Assembly (NCBI GenBank): GCA_023458095.1
Contig: JAEXAS010000014.1
Coordinates: 123,000 to 186,999 of the forward strand
Direction of reading: 5' to 3'
DNA length: 64,000 bases
From: Actinomycetes bacterium
Lineage (GTDB): Bacteria > Actinomycetota > Actinomycetes > Propionibacteriales > Propionibacteriaceae
The notes under the pieces were generated by a model, which saw only the letters and a program-made list of their open reading frames with translations, had not been told where the DNA came from and did no database searches. Positions 41,973-50,343 of this stretch are shown here, piece after piece. The translations under genes were made by a program, and so were the position numbers. The stretch's first letter is position 1. Each line of letters opens with the position of its first letter.

Positions 41973-42563
41973 GTGAAACTGGTATCGATCACTGCTGGGC
42001 TTTCCCACCCGTCCGGGAGCCGACGTCTTGGCGACGCGCTCGCCCAGAGCACCGTGGCGGCGTTGGCCGATCGAGGCTGTTCCGCGGAGGTCGAGCAGGT
42101 GGAGTTGCGCCTGCTCGCAGACGACCTCGCCGCGGCCTTGACCCGACGGGAGGTATCGACGGCTTTGCAGAAGGCGCAGGAGGCGGTCGTGGCCGCCGAT
42201 GGCGTGATCGCGGTGACCCCGGTGTACAACGGCTCCTATTCGGGTCTGTTCAAGTTGTTCTTCGACGCTTTGGATCCGCGGTCGCTGATCGGGCGCCCGA
42301 CGCTTCTAGCCGCAACCGGCGGCAGCCAGCGTCACTCCCTGATGGTGGAACACACCATGCTGCCGCTCTTCTCCTTCCTGAAGGCAGACATCAGCCCACT
42401 GCCGGTGTACGCCACCAGCGCGGATTGGAACGACGCGGCCGAGCTGGAGTTTCGCATCGCGCGCGCCGCAGACGCCTTTGCCCAACGGATCAATCAGGCG
42501 CACCCGCTCAAGGCGTTGCCGGAACCCGCCGTCCCCAACTACGACGACCTTTTGCACGGCTGA
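41973..42563 (+). CDS. NAD(P)H-dependent FMN reductase (CE1759 type)
   Basis: This 196-residue flavodoxin-fold protein starts MKLVSITAGLSHPSGSRRLGDALA, with the FMN phosphate loop in GLSHPSGSRRL, then VTPVYNGSYSGLFKLFFDALD and LLAATGGSQRHSLMVEHTMLPLFSFL, which mark the CE1759/NADPH-dependent FMN reductase family. It supplies reduced flavin to a partner or acts on quinones or azo dyes. GTG 41973 is chosen by family alignment; ATG 41940 in the same frame is a longer possibility. No neighbour suggests the partner. Confidence 0.85.
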   Translation: MKLVSITAGLSHPSGSRRLGDALAQSTVAALADRGCSAEVEQVELRLLADDLAAALTRREVSTALQKAQEAVVAADGVIAVTPVYNGSYSGLFKLFFDALDPRSLIGRPTLLAATGGSQRHSLMVEHTMLPLFSFLKADISPLPVYATSADWNDAAELEFRIARAADAFAQRINQAHPLKALPEPAVPNYDDLLHG

Positions 42564-42564
42564 G

Positions 42565-43338
42565 CTACTTCTTGACGCCTTTCAGGCTGCCGGTGAGACC
42601 GCCGGAGGGCGATCCGGCGGCGCACACGATCCGGTGATCGGGAACCTGTTCCCAGGAACTCGTCGCTGCTTGGAACCGCAGGATCTCGTAGCGCGACTTG
42701 CCCGGATCCAGCCCCACGAACTTGGTGAATCCCTTGACGCACACATCGGTGTACAGCTTGTCGAGTTGCTTCTGGGTGGGAGTCTTCTTGCTGGTCCAGT
42801 TCTTGGCGGCATAGACCTCGTAGTAATGCTTGGTGTCGCAGGCGGTGAGCTTCACTCCGATGCCGCTGGCCGGCGGCTGTTGAATACACTCTCCGACTTG
42901 GGGGAACACCAGGTTTCGGCCCTTGATGCTGCCAGTGATCGAAACGGCATCTGAGCCGGCAAGGCAGGCCAGTTTGTGCGTGCCGGGGGTGTCCCACTGA
43001 GCTTCGATCGGGCCGAGGAAGGTCAGCGAATAGGGGCTGGATTGGGCATTGACGCCCACGAAGTCACGGAAGATGGCTGGGCACTCTTCGGCGGCCTGGG
43101 CGCGTAGTCCGGCTTCGCCGGGATACCGCTCGGCATCGATAGGCACGAGCCCGGCGACCTCCCAATAGTGCGCCTTGGCGCAGTCGGTGATCTGCAGGGA
43201 CTGGTCGAGTCGCGTGGTGCACTGTCCGGCGCTGAGCTCAGCCAGCGGAGGCTTCGCGCTGACGGAGGGATTGGCCTGCGGAGCCGCGCAGCCGCTGATG
43301 GTCAGCAGTATCGCCGCTACCGCGATCCGTGCTCTCAT
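42565..43338 (-). CDS. Lipoprotein with two septum-formation-type domains
   Basis: This 257-residue protein has a lipoprotein signal (MRARIAVAAILLTISGCAAP, lipobox LTISGC). Two similar domains follow: LSAGQCTTRLDQ ... ITDCAKAHYWEVAG ... AEECPAIFRDFVG and VGECIQQPP ... LTACDTKHYYEVYA ... TDVCVKGFTKFVG. Each has four cysteines at matching places and an H-Y-W/Y-E-V core, as in the Septum_form family of actinobacteria. GGGAGG lies six bases before ATG 43338. It is an outer-face protein of unknown function, divergent from a two-component system. Confidence 0.82.
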   Translation of the reverse strand: MRARIAVAAILLTISGCAAPQANPSVSAKPPLAELSAGQCTTRLDQSLQITDCAKAHYWEVAGLVPIDAERYPGEAGLRAQAAEECPAIFRDFVGVNAQSSPYSLTFLGPIEAQWDTPGTHKLACLAGSDAVSITGSIKGRNLVFPQVGECIQQPPASGIGVKLTACDTKHYYEVYAAKNWTSKKTPTQKQLDKLYTDVCVKGFTKFVGLDPGKSRYEILRFQAATSSWEQVPDHRIVCAAGSPSGGLTGSLKGVKK

Positions 43339-43403
43339 GTCAGCCTCCCGATGGCACACCCTACCTGCGCGAGCCCGCAGCCTCCCAGCAGTGGTCGCCC
43401 CAC

Positions 43404-43420
43404 TAGGCTGGCCGGTGATG
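43404..43420 (+). promoter_or_regulatory. Candidate promoter of the histidine kinase gene
   Basis: TAGGCT at 43404-43409 lies five bases before GTG 43415 and eight before ATG 43418, which are in the same frame. No ribosome site is seen, so a leaderless or nearly leaderless mRNA is likely. Confidence 0.5.
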
Positions 43421-44638
43421 GAACTTCGCGAGGTGCTTTTTCCGCCCGGTGCGACCAGGCATGACTGGATCCTGGACGCAACGATGGCGGGCGCCATCGC
43501 GCTGCTGACCCTGCCGCCCTATGTCATGCGCGGTCTGAATGAGCAGGTGAATGTGCCGCAGGTCATTGCGGCAGTTCTCATGGTGCTGCCGGTCGTGCTG
43601 CGTCGGCATTCCCCGATTCTGATGCTGGCCGGCGTGACTGTGGCCGGAATTCTGCAGTTGTTCGTCGCCAGCGCCCCGATGGCCACCTTGGCGGTGGTTC
43701 CGATGGTGGCCTACACCATGGCTCGGTGGATCCCCGGAACCGAGGCGCGCTGGGTTGTTGCGATAGGCGGCATCGCTTCGATCCTGGGACCGGTGCGCTG
43801 GATCATCGACGATCCGGCCTACATCAGCCTCAAGACCTTGCTGTCACTGGTGCTGGCCTGGTCGGTGTGTATCGGGCTGGTGATCACTCCCTATGCCATC
43901 GGACGGCGGGTCCGAGAAGCGGTTGCCGCTGATCAGGACCGGGTGGAAGCAGCCGAGGAGCGCTATCAACGCCTGTTGGACGAGCGGGAGCAGGCCGCCC
44001 GACTTGCCGAGAGCAAGGCGCGCAGCCAGATCGCGCGTGAGCTGCACGACATCGTCGCTCACTCGCTGTCGGTGATGATCGTGCAAGCCGAAGGCGGCAA
44101 GGCCGCGGCAGCCAAGCGTCCGGAGGCGGCTGGGGAAGCGCTGACCACCATCGCCGAAACCGGACGTGAGGCGCTCAGCGAGATGCGCCGCATCGTCGGG
44201 GTGCTGCGCGATGAACCCAACCAGGGACAGGTCGACTTCGCGCCTGCACCCACTTTGAGTGATCTAGCCGAGCTCGTCGAACGGGCCTCGGATCGAGCCA
44301 GTCTGGAAGTGCGTGGACAGCCTCCGAAGGTCTCTGCGGCGCTGGCTTTGACGGTGTACCGCGTGGTGCAGGAGGCGCTGACCAACTTCTTGAAACATGC
44401 CGGCCCCGAGGCCACCGCCCAGGTGACGGTCACCTACGGCATGCGCGACATCACTCTCGACATTCTCGACAACGGCGCAGGCGCGAGTGCCGACGACGGC
44501 CAGGGCGGGAGCTCGGGCCACGGGCTGCGCGGCATGAACGAGCGGGTGGCCTCCATGGGCGGACGCCTGCTCACCCGATCGCGTCCCAGTGGCGGATTCC
44601 AGGTGACCGCCGTGCTGCCGCTGCGAACCGGTCAATGA
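43418..44638 (+). CDS. Two-component sensor histidine kinase, NarL-partner type (HisKA_3)
   Basis: This 406-residue kinase has four to five membrane segments in its first 170 residues and no large outer domain, then a coiled coil and the HisKA_3 box SQIARELHDIVAHSLSVMIVQAEGG (phosphorylated His about 208). The HATPase region has VQEALTNFLKHA (N box), LDILDNGAGAS (G1) and GHGLRGMNERVASMGG (G2). The membrane sensing style resembles DesK/LiaS kinases that monitor the envelope. The cognate regulator gene starts 13 bases downstream. Starts at 43175 or upstream overlap the lipoprotein gene and are rejected. Confidence 0.93.
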   Translation: MELREVLFPPGATRHDWILDATMAGAIALLTLPPYVMRGLNEQVNVPQVIAAVLMVLPVVLRRHSPILMLAGVTVAGILQLFVASAPMATLAVVPMVAYTMARWIPGTEARWVVAIGGIASILGPVRWIIDDPAYISLKTLLSLVLAWSVCIGLVITPYAIGRRVREAVAADQDRVEAAEERYQRLLDEREQAARLAESKARSQIARELHDIVAHSLSVMIVQAEGGKAAAAKRPEAAGEALTTIAETGREALSEMRRIVGVLRDEPNQGQVDFAPAPTLSDLAELVERASDRASLEVRGQPPKVSAALALTVYRVVQEALTNFLKHAGPEATAQVTVTYGMRDITLDILDNGAGASADDGQGGSSGHGLRGMNERVASMGGRLLTRSRPSGGFQVTAVLPLRTGQ

Positions 44639-44651
44639 AAGGAAGTAACTC

Positions 44652-45317
44652 ATGAATCCCATCACGCGGGTCTTTCTGGCCGATGACCAGGCCTTGGTGC
44701 GCAGTGGATTCCGCATGCTCATCGAGGCCGAGGACGACCTCCAGGTCGTGGGGGAGGCCGCCGATGGCGCCGCCACGGTGGAACAGGTGGCTCATACTCC
44801 CGCCGACGTGGTGCTGATGGACATCCGGATGCCGGTGATGGATGGCGTGGAGGCCACGCGGCGGATCGTGGCTGCCGGGGTGCCCACCCGAATCCTGGTG
44901 CTGACCACCTTCGACCTGGACGAATATGTGTTCTCGGCGTTGAAGGCCGGTGCGTCCGGCTTCATGCTGAAAGACGCTCGTCCCGATGATCTGCTGAACG
45001 CGATTCGTACCGTCGCCGAAGGCGAATCGGTGATCGCCCCCTCAGCCACCCGGCGGCTGTTGGATCACGTGGTTCCAACCTTGCCGACCAATCCCGAAGG
45101 CGAGGATGGACGGTTGGAACTGCTCACCGAACGAGAACGCGAGGTACTGGTCGAGATCGCCGCCGGAGCCACGAATGCCGAGATCGGTGCGAAGTTGTAC
45201 ATGGCCGAGGGCACGGTGAAGACCCATATCGGGCGTCTCTTGGCCAAACTGCAGTGCCGTGACCGGGTGGGTCTGGTGTTGTTCGCCTACGAAACCGGCC
45301 TGGTGCGCCATGGCTGA
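44652..45317 (+). CDS. NarL/LuxR family response regulator
   Basis: This 221-residue regulator has a receiver domain (DD at 11-12, phospho-Asp57 in VVLMDIRMP, Thr in LVLTTFD, Lys in MLKDARPDD) and a C-terminal LuxR helix-turn-helix LTEREREVLVEIAAGATNAEIGAKLYMAEGTVKTHIGRLLAKL. GGAAG precedes the ATG. It forms an operon with the kinase upstream. No target operator is evident; the divergent lipoprotein gene is a candidate target. Confidence 0.95.
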   Translation: MNPITRVFLADDQALVRSGFRMLIEAEDDLQVVGEAADGAATVEQVAHTPADVVLMDIRMPVMDGVEATRRIVAAGVPTRILVLTTFDLDEYVFSALKAGASGFMLKDARPDDLLNAIRTVAEGESVIAPSATRRLLDHVVPTLPTNPEGEDGRLELLTEREREVLVEIAAGATNAEIGAKLYMAEGTVKTHIGRLLAKLQCRDRVGLVLFAYETGLVRHG

Positions 45318-45437
45318 TTGCGGCATCAACTTCTCAGACCCTTGGCAGGAATCTGCACGCAGATCGAGATCTGGGAGCTCAGAAGGTGCTTCGACACTGA
45401 TCTGAGAGCAGGATTCGGTCACCGTGGCGTGACGGAG

Positions 45438-46211
45438 TCAGCGGGGATAGCCGAAGTCCTGCGTCCAGTAACTGCCGTAGGGGCCGCCGCTGGCGTAGCC
45501 GACCCCGAGTTGGGTGGTGCTGCGCGACATCAGGTTGAGGCAATGCCCGGGGCTTTCCAGCCAGGCGGCCACGACGGCGGATGGCTTCGGGTAGCCGGCC
45601 GCAATGTTTTCGGAGAGGGCGCTCCAGCGGTAGCCGGTCTGCGTGATTCGGGTCGCGAAGCTGGTGCCGTCCTTGCTGGTGTGGGAGAAGTAGCCCCGCT
45701 TGGCCATATCGCGGCTGTGCGCCCGGGCGGCGTAGCCGAGTCTTCCGTTCCAGCTCAGCGGCGGGGCGGCGGGCATCGCCTTGCTGCCGCAGGTCCGGGC
45801 GTGAGCTCGGGCGGCGTTGGTCGCCCGAAGCACCTCAGCCTCGTAGCTGCTGGGGGTGGTGGCCGGTGCGGTGAAGCGGATGGTGCGTGCGGTTCGATAC
45901 TTCCGCGTCTTGGTGCGTAGCCATACACGGACGGTGCCGGCGGCGTGGCGAGGCGCCGTGACCACGATTTTGGTGGTGGAGACATGAGTGATGCGGGTCG
46001 CTTTGGTGGAGCCGAAGAGGACTGTTCGCACCAGGTTCAGGTGCCTTCCGCGGATGGTGACCTTCGTGCCCCCGGCAACCGTCGCCGTGGACCGACTCAG
46101 GGCGGTCGCAGTCGGCTTCGTGGCGGCCTGCGCGGACTCCGGTGCCAGCCACAAGCCCGCAGTGAGCACCACACTCACCGCCAGAGCAATGATTCTCCGA
46201 TCGCCGAACAC
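45438..46211 (-). CDS. Secreted IPT/TIG plus CAP (SCP) domain protein
   Basis: This 257-residue exported protein has a Sec signal (RRIIALAVSVVLTAGLWLAPESAQA). An IPT/TIG Ig-like domain spans about 30-112 (VAGGTKVTIRGRHLNLVRTVLFGSTKATRI). A CAP domain follows: EAEVLRATNAARAHART, LSWNGRLGYAARAHSRDMAKRGYFSHTSKDG, SENIAAGYPKPSAVVAAWLESPGHCLNLMSR and GPYGSYWTQDFGY, including the catalytic-like His and Glu residues. CAP proteins of this YkwD type are extracellular and their enzymatic role is unsettled. The start is GTG 46211, five bases after GAGGGAG, giving a clean signal peptide. Confidence 0.88.
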   Translation of the reverse strand: MFGDRRIIALAVSVVLTAGLWLAPESAQAATKPTATALSRSTATVAGGTKVTIRGRHLNLVRTVLFGSTKATRITHVSTTKIVVTAPRHAAGTVRVWLRTKTRKYRTARTIRFTAPATTPSSYEAEVLRATNAARAHARTCGSKAMPAAPPLSWNGRLGYAARAHSRDMAKRGYFSHTSKDGTSFATRITQTGYRWSALSENIAAGYPKPSAVVAAWLESPGHCLNLMSRSTTQLGVGYASGGPYGSYWTQDFGYPR

Positions 46212-46262
46212 ACCAACTCCCTCGTCGTAGGCCAGCACCTCAGCCTAACCCCGCGAGTTCGG

Positions 46263-46491
46263 TTCCCTCAGCTTGTCGCGGGCTTCGACAAGCTCAGCCA
46301 GCAGGGGTGGGGTCCAGCCGGTGGGTCTTTCGTCCGCTGAGCTTCGGCGGGCTCGGTCAGCGGGACTGTGGGGCTAGCCGGTGGGTCTTTCGTTCCCTGA
46401 GCTTGTCGAAGGGTTGGTGGGGGCTGCGACAAGCTCAGCCAGCGGGGGCTGGTGGGGCTGTGGTGTCCCGTTCCCTGAGCTTGTCGAAGGG
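46263..46491. repeat. Family A repeat cluster
   Basis: The 290-base gap between two minus-strand genes holds family A copies at 46393-46413 and 46471-46491, a degenerate one at 46263-46278, and the A2 variant (CTTCGACAAGCTCAGCCAGC) at 46285-46304 and in part at 46425-46443. A2 and A face each other and can pair. No gene is supported. Confidence 0.85.
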
Positions 46492-46501
46492 GACCGCCAG
46501 G

Positions 46502-47530
46502 TCAGCCGAAGAGGGCCTGCGTCAGGGCGGACGGATTGTGTTGGTAGGTCTCCAGGGGCAACTCGCCGCTGCTGAGGGATTCCAGAATCTCGGTCAAGCC
46601 TTGATTCGCCGGGGTGGCGACACCGACCTGGCTGCCGTAGTGGGCCACGGCTCCGTTGAGGAAACTGACCTCAGTCCGGCCGCGGCCGGAATACAGATCG
46701 ATGTGGAAGGAAGGCATCTTGTCGCCGCGGCCGCTGCCCAGGGCCTTGGTGAGAGCTGGTTGGGCGATGAATCGGGGGAGGCGTTTGGCGGCGAGCGCCA
46801 GGGCCCGCACCGGGGTTCCGGGTAGATCCACCGGGGCCAGTCCCAGCCCGGCCATCACGGCCAGACACTCCCGCAGCACCTGGATTTCGATGTTGTAGCT
46901 GATCGGGTCCGCGAACAGATTCGAGACGGGTTCGTTCAGGATCGCCGAGGTGGCATTGCCGGTGAGATTGGTCAGCAGCTTCGACCACTTCATGGCTCGG
47001 GGCTCGGGGAAACGCTGGGCCTGCAGCCCTGCGGAATTCAGTGCGTCGACCAACTGCTCGGCGATCGGATGGTTCATCGCGATACCGATGCCGCGCAGCT
47101 TCTCCTCCACCACCTGGCCGACCCCAGGCTTGCTCACTGCGGTGGTCACCGTTCCGGTGATGACTCGGTCGGCGCCCAGCAGATCGGCGATCAAGGGTTC
47201 GTTGGCCACTCCGTTTTGCAGGCTCAAGACCGCAGGCAATTCGGCGCCGGTCTCCACAAGCCCCCGGACGGCGGCCTCGGTGTCGAAGGACTTCAGCGCC
47301 ACGACCACCGCGTCGTAGGCCTCGGCAGCCAAGGCTTCAGCAGCGGAGGTGTAGATGGCGACGTCGCGCACGGCCTCGGTCCGTCCGCCGCGAGTCAGAC
47401 GCAGGCCTTCGGTGGCGATGACTTCGGCGGTGCGCTGTTGTTCGGTGAACCCCACGCGATGGCCGGCAGCGGCCAGGGAGCCGCCCACGTAGGTTCCGAT
47501 GGCTCCTGCACCCAGGAACAGCAGCTTCAT
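46502..47530 (-). CDS. panE: 2-dehydropantoate 2-reductase (ketopantoate reductase) family
   Basis: This enzyme would reduce ketopantoate to pantoate with NADPH in coenzyme A synthesis. The 342-residue protein has the N-terminal NADPH motif LLFLGAGAIGTYVGG (4-18), the VVVALKSFDTEAAV segment, LSLQNGVANE, and the catalytic lysine region AMKWSKLLTNLTGNATSAIL. The C-terminal part holds PSFHIDLYSGRGRTEVSFLNGAVAHYG with the family's Asn/Ser residues. AAGGAGA precedes ATG 47530. Family members also act on other 2-oxo acids, so the panE symbol is a likely, not certain, assignment. Confidence 0.85.
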   Translation of the reverse strand: MKLLFLGAGAIGTYVGGSLAAAGHRVGFTEQQRTAEVIATEGLRLTRGGRTEAVRDVAIYTSAAEALAAEAYDAVVVALKSFDTEAAVRGLVETGAELPAVLSLQNGVANEPLIADLLGADRVITGTVTTAVSKPGVGQVVEEKLRGIGIAMNHPIAEQLVDALNSAGLQAQRFPEPRAMKWSKLLTNLTGNATSAILNEPVSNLFADPISYNIEIQVLRECLAVMAGLGLAPVDLPGTPVRALALAAKRLPRFIAQPALTKALGSGRGDKMPSFHIDLYSGRGRTEVSFLNGAVAHYGSQVGVATPANQGLTEILESLSSGELPLETYQHNPSALTQALFG

Positions 47531-47579
47531 CAGGTCTCCTTCAGATCCTGCACAGCATGCCACAGCAGCAGGATCCGAA

Positions 47580-48959
47580 TCAGCCGCGAACCACCCGAAC
47601 CGACGTGGTCTTTGTCACCGGGGTGACTTTGGAGTTGCCGAGGTAGACGACCTTGAGCCGAGCCTTTCCAAGCCGAGTGAGTCGAGGGAATCGGAAGCTC
47701 ACCTGGCCACGGTCGGCCTTGTCGAGCTGCACCGTCTTGACTCGCTTGCCATCCAAGTAGAACTGCACCGTCCCGGTCGGGCGGACCCCGGTGCTGGTGT
47801 ACAGCCGGGCGGTGAGCAGTACGCGGGTCTTCTTGCGTACCGCGGTCGCGACCGAACGGGTTAACTTCGCCTTGCCCTTGGCCCGCACCACCCTGATCGT
47901 GAAGCGCACTTTCTTGGTCACCGACCGGTAGCGATAGGTCACCGTGATCCGACGGGTGCCGGTCTTCTTGGAGCTGAAGCCGGACACCTTGACCGATTTG
48001 GCCACGCCCAGCTTTCCCTGGTCGAAGCGCGCCGTGGCCGACAGCCGCTTGCGATCGAAGCGGCTTCCCACCGCCCAGTTCTTGCGAGTCGGGTGGGCGC
48101 TGAAGCTGAGCAGCTTGGCCCGCGATGGCGATTTTGAAAGCAGGCTGCTGTAACGGTCATACACCTCGAGGACGGAGGCCACATTGGAGGTGATGTAGGA
48201 CGAGGTGGCGGCGGAGGCCGGATTCTTGACCGCCGTGTCCGGGACGGCGACATTGCCGAGCTGAGTGAGAACCAGAGTCCTCTTCGACCGGTACTGGTCG
48301 CGCAGGACAGCGGCGTGGAACAGCACCCCGGCCCGTCGCAGATGCGAGGCGTCCGAGATCAAGGTGTAGCTGGTGATGCCATGGGCCTTCATCACGGCGA
48401 CCGAGTACCAGGCATTACTCACGGTGCTCGCCGAACGAGGCTCCAGCAGCAGGCGGGCCGGATTGATGCCGGCCGCCACCAATTGGAGCCGCATCTGTTC
48501 GGCCTCAGTGGGTTTGCTGTCCGTGGCCTTGCCCCCGGTCAGCACTGCAACCGAGGTCGGATGGGTAGTCAACGCGGAGGCAGCCAACTCGGTGCGCTTC
48601 TTCAACTCAGAAGAGTTCCCCGAGCCGAGCACGACGAAGGCGTGGCGGCGGGTGGGGAGATTCCGCGGTGTGGCGTAGGAGTACCGCTGCGCGGTCAGGG
48701 CTCCGTCCCACGAGCGGAGGAAGGTCCGCCACAGCTTGGCTTCGAAGGTTGAGCGCGACTTCACCTGCTTCAACGCCAGTTCCAGCTCGGTGGTTCGCCC
48801 GGCTTGGTGAAGGTAGAGCATTCGGGCACGCAGGGACGGCAGGCTCAGCTTCGTCAGCGGATTCGTCGCCGCCTGCGCCGAGGAAACCGGGGTAGGGAGA
48901 AAAGCGCACAACACTGCAAGCAGGACAACGACAATGATTCGACGATTGAAGCGACTCAT
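47580..48959 (-). CDS. Secreted DUF218 (YdcF/SanA-type) protein with C-terminal Ig-like domains
   Basis: This 459-residue exported protein has a signal peptide (RRIIVVVLLAVLCAFLPTPVSSAQA), a helical segment, and a DUF218 domain around 110-260: AFVVLGSGNSSELKKRTELAASAL, VLTGGKATDSKPTEAEQM, LLLEPRSASTVSNAWYSVAVMKAHG, LISDASHLRRAG. The C-terminal part holds two beta domains rich in Lys/Arg/Thr, the last a bacterial Ig_3-like repeat (TGVRPTGTVQFYLDGKRVKTV). ATG 48959 gives the clean signal peptide; a longer frame to 49043 is not preferred. DUF218 proteins act in envelope integrity; here the domain would be outside the cell. Confidence 0.8.
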   Translation of the reverse strand: MSRFNRRIIVVVLLAVLCAFLPTPVSSAQAATNPLTKLSLPSLRARMLYLHQAGRTTELELALKQVKSRSTFEAKLWRTFLRSWDGALTAQRYSYATPRNLPTRRHAFVVLGSGNSSELKKRTELAASALTTHPTSVAVLTGGKATDSKPTEAEQMRLQLVAAGINPARLLLEPRSASTVSNAWYSVAVMKAHGITSYTLISDASHLRRAGVLFHAAVLRDQYRSKRTLVLTQLGNVAVPDTAVKNPASAATSSYITSNVASVLEVYDRYSSLLSKSPSRAKLLSFSAHPTRKNWAVGSRFDRKRLSATARFDQGKLGVAKSVKVSGFSSKKTGTRRITVTYRYRSVTKKVRFTIRVVRAKGKAKLTRSVATAVRKKTRVLLTARLYTSTGVRPTGTVQFYLDGKRVKTVQLDKADRGQVSFRFPRLTRLGKARLKVVYLGNSKVTPVTKTTSVRVVRG

Positions 48960-49114
48960 CGAGGTGCGAATTCCTTCCGGGTCAGCGGGCATTCCTCGAG
49001 CAGGGACGCTCGAAAACAGCCGGGTCTTTGCGGCAGGGTACATCCCCTGGATGAACGGTCGGCGCGCCCGGTCCGGCCGGTACCGGTAGTGTCACTGGCT
49101 GACAAGGAGATCTC

Positions 49115-49546
49115 ATGAATGCACCCATCGACCCGCTGGAGGCCGCCGAGCCTCGCGGCATCCTGGTCTTGCGCACCCTCGCTATGCCGGCTGACACCAA
49201 TCCCTGGGGGGACGTCTTCGGGGGCTGGCTGCTGTCGCAGATGGACATCGCCGCCGGTCTGATGGCTGGTGAGGTGGCCAAGGGACGCTCGGCCACGGTC
49301 TCGGTTGAAGGCGTGGTGTTCCACCGTCCGGTCTCGGTGGGGCAGACCGTCGCCATCCATGCCGAGCTGATCAAGGTGGGACGCAGTTCGATGGAGATCC
49401 GCCTGGAGGTCTGGGCGCGGGACCTGGTGCATCGCTATGAGGCCGACCAGGCATTTGTCGCGTCGGGGGTATTCCACTATGTCGCCGTTGACGGTGATGG
49501 CCGACCGCGAATGATTGACGACAATCCGGAGTTTTTCACTCGCTGA
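49115..49546 (+). CDS. Acyl-CoA thioesterase, YciA-type hotdog fold
   Basis: This 143-residue single hotdog protein matches YciA-type acyl-CoA thioesterases: RTLAMPADTNPWGDVFGGWLLSQMDIAAGLMAGEVAKGRSATVSVEGVVFHRPVSVGQTV, with the catalytic Asp in MDIA and the Asn-Pro-Gly-like NPWGDVFGGW. AAGGAG lies before ATG 49115 and TAGTGT at 49087-49092 is a candidate -10. It hydrolyses short to medium acyl-CoAs in the cytosol. Confidence 0.92.
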   Translation: MNAPIDPLEAAEPRGILVLRTLAMPADTNPWGDVFGGWLLSQMDIAAGLMAGEVAKGRSATVSVEGVVFHRPVSVGQTVAIHAELIKVGRSSMEIRLEVWARDLVHRYEADQAFVASGVFHYVAVDGDGRPRMIDDNPEFFTR

Positions 49547-49665
49547 GGTGCGGCGCCTCGTGGCACCATGACGCCATCTGGAATTCGAGTTCCCTCCCCA
49601 CGGGAAGAGAAATCGTCGGACCGCCTGAAAAGCCTTGATCCGCCGAATCAGGCAGCCCCCACTGA

Positions 49666-50343
49666 TCAGTACTTGAGCAGCGGCTTCAACGTCCGAGTGC
49701 CCAAGGTGGCCAACTCGGCGACCTGGGCCAGGTACAACTCCGCGCAGGCCAAGGCGTCAGTGAGCGCATTATGGGCGGCATAGCGCGGCAACCCGTATTG
49801 GCTGCGGGCCGCATTGAGTCGCAGGCTTCCGGCCGGCGGCTCATCGTCGAAGCCGCGGCTGAGCAACTTGAACTGCAGAGCCATGGTGTCCACCACCGGG
49901 AATCGTGGCCGAAAGCCGTGGATCTGCTGGCAGGCATTTCCTAGGAAGCGCACTTCAATGGCGGCGTGGTGGGCCAACAGAATCCGGCCGTGCGCAGCGG
50001 TGAAGAAGATGTCGAGGGCTTCGGACGGAGTGACGGCGGCGGCCAGCGCGTCATCGGTGATGCCATGGACGGTGGCACTGTCGCCGACCTCACGATCCGG
50101 GCGTACCAGGACATGCCCGGCACCGGACAGGTCGATCTCCAACCCGTTGATCGGCACGAAGCCGATGCTCAGGATCTGATCTCGGCTGGGGTCCAAGCCT
50201 GTGGTCTCCAAGTCGGTGGCCAGCAGCGGAATGTCCTCCAGGGGCGTCTTCAGGCCGGGTGGCGGATCAACCACGTAGCGTTTCGCCGGGCCGTCGGGAA
50301 GATCGGAAGTGACCTGTCGCCAGGTGCGTGAGGTGAACAGCAT
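49666..50343 (-). CDS. DnaQ-like DEDDh 3'-5' exonuclease
   Basis: This 225-residue protein has the ExoI motif LLATDLETTGLDP (Asp44, Glu46), ExoII in HHAAIEVRFLGNACQ, and ExoIII with HNALTDALACAEL, so it is a DEDDh nuclease of the DnaQ family. The 30-residue N-terminal extension is also typical of proteins next to cNMP/CBS/DUF294 genes. Its ATG overlaps the stop of the upstream gene (TAATG), so they form a coupled pair. The nucleic acid substrate is not known. Confidence 0.88.
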   Translation of the reverse strand: MLFTSRTWRQVTSDLPDGPAKRYVVDPPPGLKTPLEDIPLLATDLETTGLDPSRDQILSIGFVPINGLEIDLSGAGHVLVRPDREVGDSATVHGITDDALAAAVTPSEALDIFFTAAHGRILLAHHAAIEVRFLGNACQQIHGFRPRFPVVDTMALQFKLLSRGFDDEPPAGSLRLNAARSQYGLPRYAAHNALTDALACAELYLAQVAELATLGTRTLKPLLKY

